A stretch of 64,000 nt of DNA, from assembly GCA_015680905.1 (NCBI GenBank), contig CM027380.1, positions 107,494,501 through 107,558,500 on the forward strand. The letters run 5' to 3'. The stretch is from Coptis chinensis. Taxonomy: Eukaryota; Streptophyta; Magnoliopsida; Ranunculales; Ranunculaceae. Each line of letters starts with the position of its first letter. The stretch's first letter is position 1. A model generated the notes under the pieces. That model was not told the DNA's origin and did not search any database. It worked only from the letters and a program-made list of their open reading frames with translations. Below, piece after piece: positions 1 to 10,717 of this stretch. Position numbers and translations under genes: made by a program.

Positions 1-140
1 TATATTTTCACAAATATATTTTAACGGTTTATTTTCATATTTTGTTTACTTTCAAAAAATATATATATAATTCTATTTTTAACAAAGTAGATATCATTCA
101 CTCTAAAAAATGAAAACCTGTTACCCAAACATCAAATTTT
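1..140. repeat. Left part of duplicated segment B, copy 1
   Basis: Seen directly: this stretch is nearly identical to 29263-29474, apart from a much longer AT microsatellite in the other copy. In the other copy the sequence runs straight on into what here lies at 6856 onward, so the two halves of this copy were separated by the LINE. No gene is visible in it. Confidence 0.9.
129..140. repeat. LINE target site duplication, left
   Basis: The 12 bases ACATCAAATTTT are repeated exactly at 6856-6867 and occur once at the empty site 29463-29474. Confidence 0.92.
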
Positions 141-358
141 TTATTCAACAGTATAGCCTCTCCTGTGGGCGATAACAGAGTTTCTCTTTTCATATTCTAA
201 TCTTTGATTTCTCTTACCTCTTGTAACGTCTTAGACTCATCGCTTTTAATTCTCCGCTAGGAAGAAGGATACTCCCTTGCTTCCTCCTCTCTATTTCTTT
301 ATGTTAGTTTGGAAGAGCGTTGATGGAAACTAGAATGGAACAGCATCAAGATACATAG

Positions 359-2677
359 ATGATACTGGAAGGAAACAAGAGAATAGAGGAGCTTCAGCAG
401 AACATGTTTAATCTATTCTTCAGGAAAAAACTACAAAGGGTGATTGAACTGGACTGCATCAATGGCCCAGATCAAGTTAATGGACCGCTCACACTCATGG
501 GTAAAATATATGGAGGGCACAAAATACAGCTAGAAGATTTAAGTGAAGAAGTACATAGACTATGGCAAACAAAGAAAGAAGTTTGCTTGGAAATGGTGGA
601 TAGAGATCATATCCGAATTACGTTTGAAGAGGAGAGTGAACGAGCACATGTTCTGGCAAATGGGCCTTGGAACATATATGGGTACATCCTCTCGATTAAG
701 GAGTGGAGGGGAAATCAGCGGATGGAGGATTATAACTTTGATTTTGTTAAGTTTTGGGTACAAATATGGGATCTTCCGAAGGCACGAATAAATCAAGCAA
801 ATGTATGGAAGATTGGAGCAGAACTGGGGTCAGTGTGTGAAGTTGATCTCTCATGCCCACCAGAGTTTAACCAACCTGTTGCTAGAGTGAAGATAGAAAT
901 GGACATTAAAGAACGACTAACAAAGGAGCAGGACATCAAACTGGAAACAGGGGATAGCCTGGTAGTTAGATTCAAATATGAGAAGCTTGAAATCTTCTGT
1001 TACTTCTGTGGCATCATAGGGCATGACCAATACAACTGTCGCATCAGGGCACAACATAGATATGATATATCAAAGTATGGAGGAACACCAGCAGTTATCA
1101 AACCTTTCTTCTCACATCAACTGAAAGCACCACAGTTCTTTAATGGCATAGCCTTTACAGGGAAGCAGAGGGTCACCATAGTAGGAGAACCACAGAAGCT
1201 AAGAGTGGAAGAGACGCCGGCTTCTCCGACTACTGGGGGTAAAGGGTACGGACTGAGAGCTAGACAAGACAGATGGAGCACTGCCACATCAGGAAAATCA
1301 GAGGCTAATCGAGACAAAAAAACGGCTAATACCCAGAACCATAGTCAGAGGAACCAGGGAATGGAAATCACAACGGCTAGTGTACAGCTGGATGCATCCA
1401 CAACGGATAGAAATCAACACAAGGGAGCCCACCCTATGGTTGAAAGGATAGTTGGGCCCAAAGGATATGGGCCAGAGAAAGAAGGGATAGGGATGCTGGG
1501 TCGTGGACAAGACAAAGAAAGAGGCCAGATGGTTGTTTTTGAAAGGCAGGAAAATAACATGGGCCAAATAAAGGAAAATCTAATGGGCCGGGACACACCA
1601 AAAGATGTAGTAAAGAGGGGAGGAGTGTGGATATCGGACGCAATACAAGAAAATATCGAGACCAAGAATCAAGGCTTACAACCTGGAGCACAATATAGTC
1701 AAATCAGGCATGATGAAGGTAGCAGGATACGCCGCCCTCAAAACCCACAATACCTACACTCAGCTAGTTCCAAGGAAAAGCTCAGCAAAACCAAGGAGAT
1801 CCAGCATGAGAAAGAGGAGATATCCAGTGTGCGAAATCATAAAACAGACTTCCAATTCCAAAGCAAAGCGACGCGTGGAAGAGGATTCAAGACAAAGGTA
1901 TCTCGAGGCAAAAAGCAAAAGAAGAGAGTGCAGACCAGTTTAAATGCGCTAACAGAGCTGGAAGAAAATGAAGAGGAGTATAATGGAGTAAGGAACATAG
2001 GAAACAAAAGAAAGGGAAGTCTGGAAGTAGAAATTTACCAACCCATGGCAGGTGAGGGAGAGTATAAATGGCTGAGAAGGAGCATTCGAGAGGCAGTAAA
2101 GAGATCAAAAAGTGCAAAGATACAAGCAGATGAAATGCGAAGCAGAGGAGAAGGACATAAACTTATCCCAATAGGAACACAAATCGTTCCGGTTTCCAGT
2201 GGGTCGAGTGAGTCTCAAGGGGAGCAAGGGGGGTCTGATGAAGATGGCATGAATACATCCTCAGAACCATATACAACAAACTCAGAAGATCTAGAGTCAG
2301 AATCGGACGAGGAGGTGGATACAGAAAACTCTGAAGACATGGATGATGAGATACAGTCTGAGGTTGAACACCCAGAACAAGAAGTTATCAACTATGAGGC
2401 CCAAGATATGGCTGGCCTAGAGGAAGATAGTGATGGGTTTGAAATACAACCCATACCTCTTGCCATGGACGATTCTACAGTGATCAGGAAGATTCAGAAC
2501 AAAGAAAGTACAGAATCAGAACTAGGTGGGGAGACACAAGTAGGTATGGAGGGGAGCAGTAAGAAGCAAGACTACAGCAAGAAAGAAAGTGAGAACAGCA
2601 TAAACAGTGAGGGTCTGTTAGTTTCTCCCTCAGGGCTCGCGGTGGCTGTCCCCTCACAGCCGCCTATGTCTTCATGA
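359..2677 (+). CDS. LINE ORF1 protein, RNA-binding zinc-knuckle protein
   Basis: Uninterrupted 772-residue ORF. The N-terminal 200 residues match the DUF4283-type domain of plant LINE ORF1 proteins (the segment around GPWNIYGYILSIKEW). It is followed at about residues 212-226 by a CCHC zinc knuckle, CYFCGIIGHDQYNC, spaced C-X2-C-X4-H-X4-C. The C-terminal half is low in complexity, rich in Lys, Arg, Gln and Glu, and ends in a strongly acidic stretch. The family binds element RNA as a chaperone in the ribonucleoprotein. The stop overlaps the ORF2 start in an ATGA (2674-2677), which suggests coupled re-initiation for ORF2. No nonsense or frameshift change is seen, in contrast to ORF2. Confidence 0.9.
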   Translation: MILEGNKRIEELQQNMFNLFFRKKLQRVIELDCINGPDQVNGPLTLMGKIYGGHKIQLEDLSEEVHRLWQTKKEVCLEMVDRDHIRITFEEESERAHVLANGPWNIYGYILSIKEWRGNQRMEDYNFDFVKFWVQIWDLPKARINQANVWKIGAELGSVCEVDLSCPPEFNQPVARVKIEMDIKERLTKEQDIKLETGDSLVVRFKYEKLEIFCYFCGIIGHDQYNCRIRAQHRYDISKYGGTPAVIKPFFSHQLKAPQFFNGIAFTGKQRVTIVGEPQKLRVEETPASPTTGGKGYGLRARQDRWSTATSGKSEANRDKKTANTQNHSQRNQGMEITTASVQLDASTTDRNQHKGAHPMVERIVGPKGYGPEKEGIGMLGRGQDKERGQMVVFERQENNMGQIKENLMGRDTPKDVVKRGGVWISDAIQENIETKNQGLQPGAQYSQIRHDEGSRIRRPQNPQYLHSASSKEKLSKTKEIQHEKEEISSVRNHKTDFQFQSKATRGRGFKTKVSRGKKQKKRVQTSLNALTELEENEEEYNGVRNIGNKRKGSLEVEIYQPMAGEGEYKWLRRSIREAVKRSKSAKIQADEMRSRGEGHKLIPIGTQIVPVSSGSSESQGEQGGSDEDGMNTSSEPYTTNSEDLESESDEEVDTENSEDMDDEIQSEVEHPEQEVINYEAQDMAGLEEDSDGFEIQPIPLAMDDSTVIRKIQNKESTESELGGETQVGMEGSSKKQDYSKKESENSINSEGLLVSPSGLAVAVPSQPPMSS

Positions 2678-5600
2678 CGATACAAGCCTGGAACTGCCGG
2701 GGGATAGGCACCACCATGGCGGTTCAACAACTAAAGGACCTGTTGGGAAAGTTCGAAGTTGATATTATGTGTCTGTCTGAAACTAAAGCAAGTCAAGAAG
2801 AAATAAAGAAGCTTAGTAAACAACTGAAGTTGAGTGGGTCTTTTGCTATTCCTGCGATAGGAAGGAGTGGAGGTCTGGCAATCTTGTGGAGGGAAGGAGT
2901 GGAAATGGAAATTCTTGGAGCATCACGACACCAGGTTACAGGTAAACTTGTCAATTATTTCCATAAAGAACCTTGGTTTTTTTTCTTTTGTTTATGGAGA
3001 ACCTATTGCGCATAATAGGAATAAAGTTTGGAATGAGCTAAGAGGAATAGCTCCTTTGATCCCTGGACCTTGGATTTTATTTGGGGATTTTAATGCAATT
3101 GCTAGTCTAGATGAAAAAATAGGGGGAAAAAGTAAAATTACAAAAAGCATGGAGGAGTTCAATGGCCTCATAACTGATCTGGGGTTGGTGGATTTAGGTT
3201 TTAAGGGCCCTAAATACACCTGGAGCAATAATAGGAGGACTCAAGATCACATCTTGGAAATGCTTGATAGAGCCTTGGCGACGCCTGAATGGCTAGTTGC
3301 CTTCCCAAATGCCCAGATCAGGACCTGGGCAAATGCTACCTCTGACCATATTTCCCTTTTTATAAATCTGGCCAATAAAGTAGGAAAGCTGCCTAGACCT
3401 TTCAAGTTTTTTGATATGTGGCTTAAAAATGAGGATTGCTTGGATGTTATTGAGAGAGCTTGGAATTCGATAAAGGTTGATCTTCCAGATATAACCTTTA
3501 TAAACAAGTTGAGGAAGACCAGGAAGGATCTTAGTTTGTGGAATAAGCATGTGTTTGGGAATATCTTCACCAATATAAAGGCCACCCAAGCCAAGCTCAA
3601 CTCTGTTCTGTCTAAGCCTTTCAGTACAGATAATTATACTAAGGCTAAGAAGCTTAAAGAGGAGCTCCAAGATTGGTATATCAAAGAGGAGGATTTTTGG
3701 AAACAAAAGTCCTCTAATACTTGGCTAAAAGATGGTGGGAGAAACACAAAAAAATTTCACCTATCCACTATATACAGAAGAAGGAAGAATAACATAGATA
3801 AGATTAGGAATAATGAGGGGGACTGGCAGGAAGGTAGAACAGAGGTGGGCAACTCTCTTAATCAATATTTTAAGGAGATCTTCACCTCTGATCAACCTGA
3901 GACCAATGAGGATATCCTTAATCTTTTCCAACCTTGTGTCACCCTCAAAGAGAATGAAAGTCTCATTGCTACGCCTACTGCTGATGAGATATGGGCTGTG
4001 GTCAAGAAGATGGGGAGCCTCAAGTCCCCTGGACCTGATGGGTTCCAAGGCATTTTCTATCAGAAGTGCTGGGAAACTATTGGGTCAACAGTGATTGACT
4101 TTGTTCAGGACTTCTTTAACCTGGGTTCCCTGAACCCTGAGTTCAATGAGACCTATATAGCTTTGATCCCAAAGGTTGCCAACCCTGATCATGCTTCAAA
4201 ATTCAGGCCTATCAGCCTATGTAACTTTGGGTACAAGATAATCTCCAAAATTCTGGCCAGTAGACTGAAATGTCTGATCAATAAAATCATATCCCCATTC
4301 CAAGGGGCTTTTATTAAGGGCAGAAGGATTGGGGATAATGTTGGCCTGGCATGTGAGGTCTTTCACAACATGAAAAACATGAAATCTAAAAGGGAGGGCT
4401 GGATTGCCCTCAAGCTTGACATGGCCAAGGCCTATGATAGGGTGGAATGGACCTTTATAGACAAAATCTTTGAGAAGCTTGGTTTCAATGAGAAATGGAG
4501 ACAAATGATATACCAGTGTGTATCTACTGTCTCATTTCAAGTCATGCTTAATGGATCTCCTCTGGAGAGATTCAGCCCTGAAAGAGGAGTTAGACAAGGG
4601 GATCCCCTATCCCCATATTTGTTCATCTTGGTCTCAGAAGCTTTATCTAGAATGGTGGCCAAAGCTGAACAAGAGGAAAGGGTCCATGGGATTAAAATCA
4701 AAAGACATTCCCCTGCCCTCACTCATCTGCTATACGCAGATGACTTGATCCTGTTCACCAAAGCAAATGTGGCAGAGAGTGGAAACCTGAAGAAAATACT
4801 AGATGATTACTGTGCTGCCTCAAGGCAAAAAATTAACTATGAGAAGTCTAGTGTTTTCTTCAGTAGAAATGTCAACTATAGACAAAAGATGAAACTCAAG
4901 AGGTATTGGAAAATCAGAAATTTCTCCCCAAAAGAGAAGTATCTGGGGGTGCCAATTATGCTATCAAGGAAAAAGTCTGAGGACTTTGATTACTTGGTAG
5001 ACAAGATTCACACTAAGATAAAAGGCTGGAAAGCAAAGGTGTTGTCCCAAGCTGGGAGAACAACTCTTATCCAAGCAGTGGCTCAGACCATCCCTTTATA
5101 TGCAATGTCAACTTATTTGCTCCCTGTGGCTACTTGCAATAAGATTGACAGAGTATGTAGAGACTTCTGGTGGTCTGGAAAGGATCAAATTAAAAGTGTC
5201 CATACCAAAGGGTGGGACTACATATGTCAACCAAAACAAGTTGGAGGTTTGGGGTTAAGAAAGGCTAGAGACATGAATATGGCTATCCTTGCAAAGTTAC
5301 CATGGAAGGCTGCTACTGATGTATCCTCCTTGTGGACAAGAACTTTGTTCAGCATATATGGGAAGAACTGGATAGGAGATGTGGACAAACCCCCTGATGA
5401 AGCTTCCTGCTTTTGGAAAGGCATACACAAAGCCTTCAATGCCATAAGTGGGGGTTTAATATGGAGGATTGGGAATGGGGAAACTACCTCATTGCTGAAA
5501 GACCCATGGCTAAAATGCAAAAATAAGCATGTGACCTTGGAAGAATTGGGGGTGGCAGACCCTAGACTGCAAAACAAGGCAGTCTCGGAGCTGTTTTTGG

Positions 5601-6795
5601 CTGACAAAAGTGGGTGGGATGAAACCAAGATAAGGAGTCATTTTGATCCTTACTTGTGCAAACACATCCTGGATATCAAAGTTAGACCTGAGCATGCCTT
5701 GGCTGACAAGATGAAATGGAATGGGGACAAGTATGGGCATCTAACTGCTAAATCAGCATACAAATTCCTTAAACCAGAGGGTGAATTGGGACAAAGTTCA
5801 AGCTGTAATCCTTACACTCTCAACCAGGTGTGGAAATCTCCACTACCAGCTTATATTCAGCTGTTTCTATGGAAGCTATATATGTATATGCTTCCAATGG
5901 GAGACATGCTGGCTGAAAGAAAGATAAGGGGATTTCTCATGCCCATATTGCCTAAGGGATTTAGAAACAGCTGAACATCTGCTCTTTACTTGTGACTGGA
6001 CAAGAACTGTGTGGTACATCTCTATGTTAGGGCTGAGGATACCACAACACCTTCCTCTCAGACAGAGATTGGACATTCTGGTCTTGTGGAGTTGCAGTAA
6101 AGACAAAGATCAAGTGCTGGTTGGGATACATATGGCTTTCATACTCTATCACATCTGGACTTCCAGAAATGAGCTCAAATTTGAAAACAGAAAGCCTAAC
6201 AGAGAAAGAATTCTCAGGGAGAGCAGCAGACAGGTAGACACTTGCTACAAGGCCTTCAGAGAAGAATATCTCACCCCTAACTCTAGCTCAACTTTACTTA
6301 AAAATAGTTTTGAGGAAATGTTTCCTATTATTCCAAATGATATATAGTATTATAATAAGCTTTGATGCATCTTATCACAGGGAGTTGGGATGGGCAGGAG
6401 CTGGGGCAGTAGCATCGGACAGTGAAGGATGCATAGTTGGAGCAGCTGTCAGACGCTTTAGAGCCTTAGGAGCAGGCGCTGATGCTGAGCTGGAGGCAGC
6501 TGAAGTTGCGGTTTTGCTGGCAAGGAGGCTTAGGAAACCACTTTTTGTGTGTATAGGAGACAACAAGGAAGTGATTAGATCACTACAAGGTCACTCATGT
6601 CGATGGGAATGGGAAGCTATGAAAAACTATATAACCGCATTAGTACCTGGTTGTAGCTCTGTAGTGTTTAAATGGATTAGTAGGGATTATAATGGGGATG
6701 CAGATTCCCTAGCTGCTTGGGCCTATCAGCAGCTAGGAAACTCTGATCTTCCGAGTTGTATGGTTGATGCAAACTGCGTTCCAATGTTGGTGTGA
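2674..6795 (+). pseudogene. LINE ORF2 polyprotein (EN-RT-zf-RVT-RNase H), frameshifted
   Basis: The start ATG at 2674 overlaps the ORF1 stop. Domains in order: an APE-like endonuclease (AWNCRGIG, LSETK, FGDFNAI and a C-terminal SDH); a reverse transcriptase with the YADD catalytic box near 4732-4745; a zf-RVT domain around 5830-6010; and a C-terminal RNase H (FDASY, AELEAAE, GDNK and NGDAD, keeping the acidic residues) at about 6355-6750. The frame changes three times: in the T-run near 2977-2990, near 5920-5943 and near 6340-6355. The reading of each domain is clear on both sides of each break. Plant L1 lineages often carry this RNase H. Sequencing errors could mimic such single-base shifts. 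Confidence 0.93.
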
Positions 6796-6837
6796 TGGTG
6801 GTTTGGTTAATATAAATATAATAGTATGATTTGCACC

Positions 6838-6854
6838 AAAAAAAAAAAAAAAAA
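6838..6854 (+). other. LINE poly(A) tail
   Basis: A run of 17 A residues directly before the right target site duplication marks the 3' end of the LINE. Confidence 0.9.
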
Positions 6855-6855
6855 C

Positions 6856-8580
6856 ACATCAAATTTTGAAGAACTCATTTTGAAGCGATAAAGGTCAAGG
6901 TAATAAAGTATATGGGTTTTTGAGATTGGGTTCTTAAGAAAGAGCAATAAAGGACTTTCTTGTTTCAAGTATTAGAATTCAGCATTCAGGAGGAACAAAC
7001 AAATTTAACAAGTTTGAGATTGCTGAATGTTGAACGCTAAAATATCATTGGATGCTTAAACTATTTAAAAAAACAAACAAGTTTTTGAACCTCTTAATGC
7101 TTAAAACTTAAGTTTAAGAGGCTATGAATGCTAAATCCAGAAAAAACAAACACCCCCCTAGTCAAACTATACCAACGCAATTTGCATATTTCTTATATCT
7201 TACTATATTAGAAAAATATGGGGTACCAGGAATAGTGATTTGGTGTCACGTTGTGTCCGTCACAGGGGAATTTTCGTTATTTTCGTCCCTTAACAAAACT
7301 TCTCAACAACTCTCTCTCTCCAATTAGGATTAGAATTCAATCTATTTCTCTTCGAACATAATCAAGCATCAAACCAATTGGAAACCCAAACGTCATGGTG
7401 TTCTCTGCAAGCTTTTCAAGGGATATCCAGTTCTATCATTGTTTTCGAAGGTAAGTTTGGTTTTTACAATTTGGGCATTGTGTAGTAAACTTAAATTTGA
7501 AGATAAGTTGAGATTTTCAGTTTGTTTTTGATGAATTTTATTGAAATTTATGTTGTTCTGTTATATAACGTTGTTAAGTATTTGATTTATTGCATTTTCA
7601 GTATAGGTTTGTCGTAACATTTGTGTAAATTATATTTTTGGTTTGATTCAAGTGGTGAGTTTCCTATAGAATGGTTGAAGAATGGGATAATAAGGAATTA
7701 GTCAACAGGTATTTCACTATCTTTCCTTCTTCGTCCTTTTGCGTTAATTGATGTTCTATCATTTTGTGATTCATTACAGTTAGTACGGTCTATGGTCAGT
7801 TCTCACCACTTTGATTTGTATTAGTGATCAGTAGTGAGCAAGTTGCTTTGTACTTGGACAATCTGCATTAAGTTACTTTGTAGTTTATATAAGTACTTTT
7901 TTTTAGGCTTTGAGCTAAAATCAATGTCAAATATATTACGCAATTAGATTATCTTTGGTTTGCAACTTTTAGTAAATGGAAAGAATTTAATGGAAAGAAT
8001 TTAAGAACGTAGATTACTCATAAGAAACATATGGCGTGATTAACCAACTCGCAACTCCGATGACCTGCGTTGGATGAAGTACTTTATGCAACTCAGTGTC
8101 ATTGCAACTAAAGTGTGCATGCCAATATGTCACACACAAATAGAATATAAAATACAATTGAGTGTTAAATCACCTCTTTGCCCCCATTTAGTCTTCTCTT
8201 CATAGCCACAAGTCCACAACTAATAACATGTGGCCTCATTTACGAGAGTTGTAAAATTAGTGCCTTGAGAAAATCCACCTTCTTCCATGAGTGTTGAAGT
8301 CAGGTAAATTCTAGTAGTAGCTTAATATTCCGATTGATTAACCAAGTCCATTTAGCTTACTGGTGTTCCATCATGGTGTCATCACAATGTTTTGGCGATA
8401 TGTGCAGAAATATCTGAGAGGTGCGTGACGAGATTTTGACCTTTGGCACCAATAACCAATTCAAGGTTGTTGCACACTTGCATTGCTATTGGGTAAAATT
8501 TTGGTGGGGAGACAAAAAGTTTGTTTTCTTATCAAATTTGGGTTTTCTAAAAGCATATTTTTCCGGAAACCATCAGAGTT
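6856..8580. repeat. Duplicated segment B, copy 1 (right part)
   Basis: Near-identical to 29463-31170. The first 12 bases are the right LINE target duplication. Homology stops abruptly after the CCGGAAACCATCAGAG block (about 8580 and 31170). The segment includes the first 1.4 kb of a Helitron (from 7198). Differences are scattered substitutions and small indels, so the duplication is fairly recent. No complete gene is visible; an ATG at 7395 begins a short open stretch ending at a good donor (AAG/GTAAGT, 7449-7454), but I do not recognise it. Confidence 0.93.
7198..8580 (+). mobile_element. Helitron 5' portion, 3' truncated by duplication breakpoint
   Basis: Begins TCTTACTATATTAG after an A, a typical plant Helitron 5' end. 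It is homologous to the first 1.37 kb of the complete Helitron at 29805-33088. The 3' hairpin and CTAG end are missing because the duplicated segment ends near 8580. Confidence 0.7.
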
Positions 8581-9159
8581 ACTAATCTCATTTAAAACAG
8601 GCTTACCATTAAAAAAAAAAAAAAAAAAAACACGACGGGTGCATCTGTTTCATTAGTAAGTTTATCAACGTAATATAAGAACTCAAACATAGGAACATAG
8701 CTGTAATAGTAGGCTGAGATGTGCAATTCCTTTTTTTGACCCAATAGAACAAGTTGACGGGACAATAACATTTACACTTTTGGGAGACACATGTAAGAAA
8801 CCACTACAAAGTTTAACCATGGAAGTATTTGAACACGCAAGAACACATGAGATAATTTGAAAGCGCGATTTAATAAGTTTGATTCCGCCGCTTCACAAAG
8901 ATGGAGAGCGGTGAAGACATCCGAGCAGTGAAGTACTGAAATGAAATAAGCTCATGCTGCTGAACTTTGAGAAAGTAACTGAAGCTTCAAATGACTCAAA
9001 AGCCAGGTGCAGGCTAGCTCGCAACTCGCAACACAAGATAGAATTCAACTAAGGAGTCCTCAAGAGACTCGAACTTGAAGCATCTACTGTCAGCTTTCTC
9101 AAACTAAGGGTCCCAAACAGACTAGAACTTAAAAGCAAATGTAGTATGATTTCAAGAGT
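8581..9159. other. Intergenic, contains a dispersed repeat
   Basis: No gene seen. Holds an A-run at about 8610-8630. Positions 8931-9065 match 44760-44895 closely (block GTACTGAAATGAAATAAGCTC onward), a third locus related to this neighbourhood. Confidence 0.7.
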
Positions 9160-10207
9160 TAAAATGCTTAATTACCTCATTTTGATACATCATCAAAATT
9201 ATCTCCAACACAAACTCCCTCGGCGCCTATTAATGCTGTTCACAATAACTTTCACAGTGAAGCGGAACTGAAGAAATGAATTGTAACCATTAAAGTGCCG
9301 TGCTCATACAATACAGATCAATATATTGGACACAGGCCGTCAGCCAATACATCTAACTCTATTGACAGCTAGACACTAAAACTGACTCTGATGTCAGCCA
9401 TTACAGCTGGATAATTCAACTACTTCAGCAGTTACAACAGAATTCTGTTATGTTTGTTACAAAAAGAGTCACATCTTTGATTCTAGTAGAAGAATGGGAT
9501 TGGATCCTAGGGAGTTTGCACTGACATTATCACACCAAGATTGATGAAAGGACCTTGAGGAAAGCATGTTAACTCTTTTAAACTGCATTAAAATGTAGAG
9601 TGGCAGCAGAGACCATATACTGACAAACTTAATTTACAGCATCAGAGAGATCATCTGGCTTTTTCCATGTAAGGTATTGCAATATACCAACAAGCTGACA
9701 GACAAAACACAGAATGGTAAACTTAAAAGACATACTTAGAGGTGATTAAATTATAAAACTTACATTTAGACCAAGATCCATATAGTTAAACAGCGAGGGT
9801 GTACTGTTAGAAAAATGAGACAAGAACACCTCTTAAAAGTCAATGAGCCTCCATTGGCAAAGCTAAGGAAATTGCAATCTCATAGAATCATATAATTTAC
9901 CCACGTGTTTATGTAACCAACCAGTTACCATCGACCTGAACAATTGCCTATATTACATTCTACAATTTCACATTCTTAGATCCATCCTTGGAAGAAATAT
10001 TTGAACCTTGAGTACCCAACCTAATTTGGTACTCCTCAAAGAGTTTGGGTTCCTCGTGCTGAAACTTGATCACATACTATGCCAAAAACACATCTTCTGC
10101 TTCTCTTAATGCCTTACCTATAACATTATAACGTATTAGACCCTTTGAGATAAGCATTTGAAGAACATAACATCTTGGAAAGACTCTCTTTTCCAAGCTT
10201 AAATTAA
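9160..10207. repeat. Duplicated segment A, copy 1 (mTERF 3' region)
   Basis: Close match to 26868-27905: the 3' flank and 3' end of the mTERF gene. Homology stops inside the mTERF coding sequence at about 10207. Segment A lies after segment B here but before it at 26.9-31.2 kb, as expected for successive units of a tandem array. Confidence 0.88.
9960..10207 (-). pseudogene. mTERF C-terminal fragment, pseudogene
   Basis: Minus-strand relic of the last 80 or so codons of the mTERF gene at 27660-28838. It reads from LEKRVFPRCYVL through to GSNISSKDGSKNV with several substitutions. An in-frame TAG replaces the Lys codon in the segment FLAKYVIKF. A 14-bp duplication just after the end moves the stop to 9960-9962. 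The upstream four fifths of the gene are absent, because homology ends abruptly at about 10207. It is not expected to make a functional protein. Confidence 0.9.
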
Positions 10208-10717
10208 TAATTTAATAGCAACCAATAGATTGGGTATTTATCATAGTTGCCTCGTCATTATCATCCAGAACCAATATTCAAAACTATGAGGCTCACACGA
10301 GTCTTGATGTTTCATTTTATCTTTACTAGGGCAAAGTCTTCCGTTAAAGTTTGTTCTTGAAAGAGCATATTCTCTCCAAAATATGCTCTAGCATGACCTC
10401 AAACTTGTTGTAATGTGGTATTTGTTTTGTTTTGTAATAACCCTCACCTTTCCAATGGTACTCCACTGAATTGCGACCAACAATAGAACAACTGTTGCAA
10501 TGTGGTATTTGTTTTGTTTCAAGCTTACATTCAAATTATGAATGTTCAGCTTCAGGGGGAGTGTAAGAAGTAAGGAGAAGTAAAGTCACAGTCTTGTTCC
10601 GAGATAGGTCAGGTGTCTTACTTTGTTACTCACCTCTCACTACCTGAGTGAGGGGTTATGCACGCACTTAAGTAGCAAGAACATATGCCTTCAAACTTCA
10701 GGTCTCTGGCAACTAAC
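10208..10717. other. Intergenic, no gene seen
   Basis: AT-rich sequence between the mTERF relic and the MIP relic. A short direct repeat (TGTTGCAATGTGGTATTTG, near 10491 and partly near 10409) is present. I see no coding or RNA signature. Confidence 0.5.

Larger units (their letters stand above)
141..6855 (+). mobile_element. LINE (L1-type non-LTR retrotransposon), full length
   Basis: A full-length plant L1-type LINE of about 6.7 kb. It has a 5' UTR (141-358), ORF1 with a zinc knuckle (359-2677), a broken ORF2 with endonuclease, reverse transcriptase, zf-RVT and RNase H domains (2674-6795), a short 3' UTR and a 17-base A tail at 6838-6854. It is bounded by a 12-bp target site duplication (129-140 and 6856-6867). 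A paralogous empty site exists at 29463-29474. Target-primed reverse transcription explains the A tail and the duplication. Frameshifts in ORF2 suggest it cannot move by itself unless they are assembly errors. Confidence is high because the ends are confirmed by the empty site. Confidence 0.96.

Noticed and set aside
6868-8580. A protein-coding gene shared by both copies of segment B
   Set aside because: Only one short exon-like stretch with a donor site is visible. No domain was recognised, and most of the segment is Helitron sequence.
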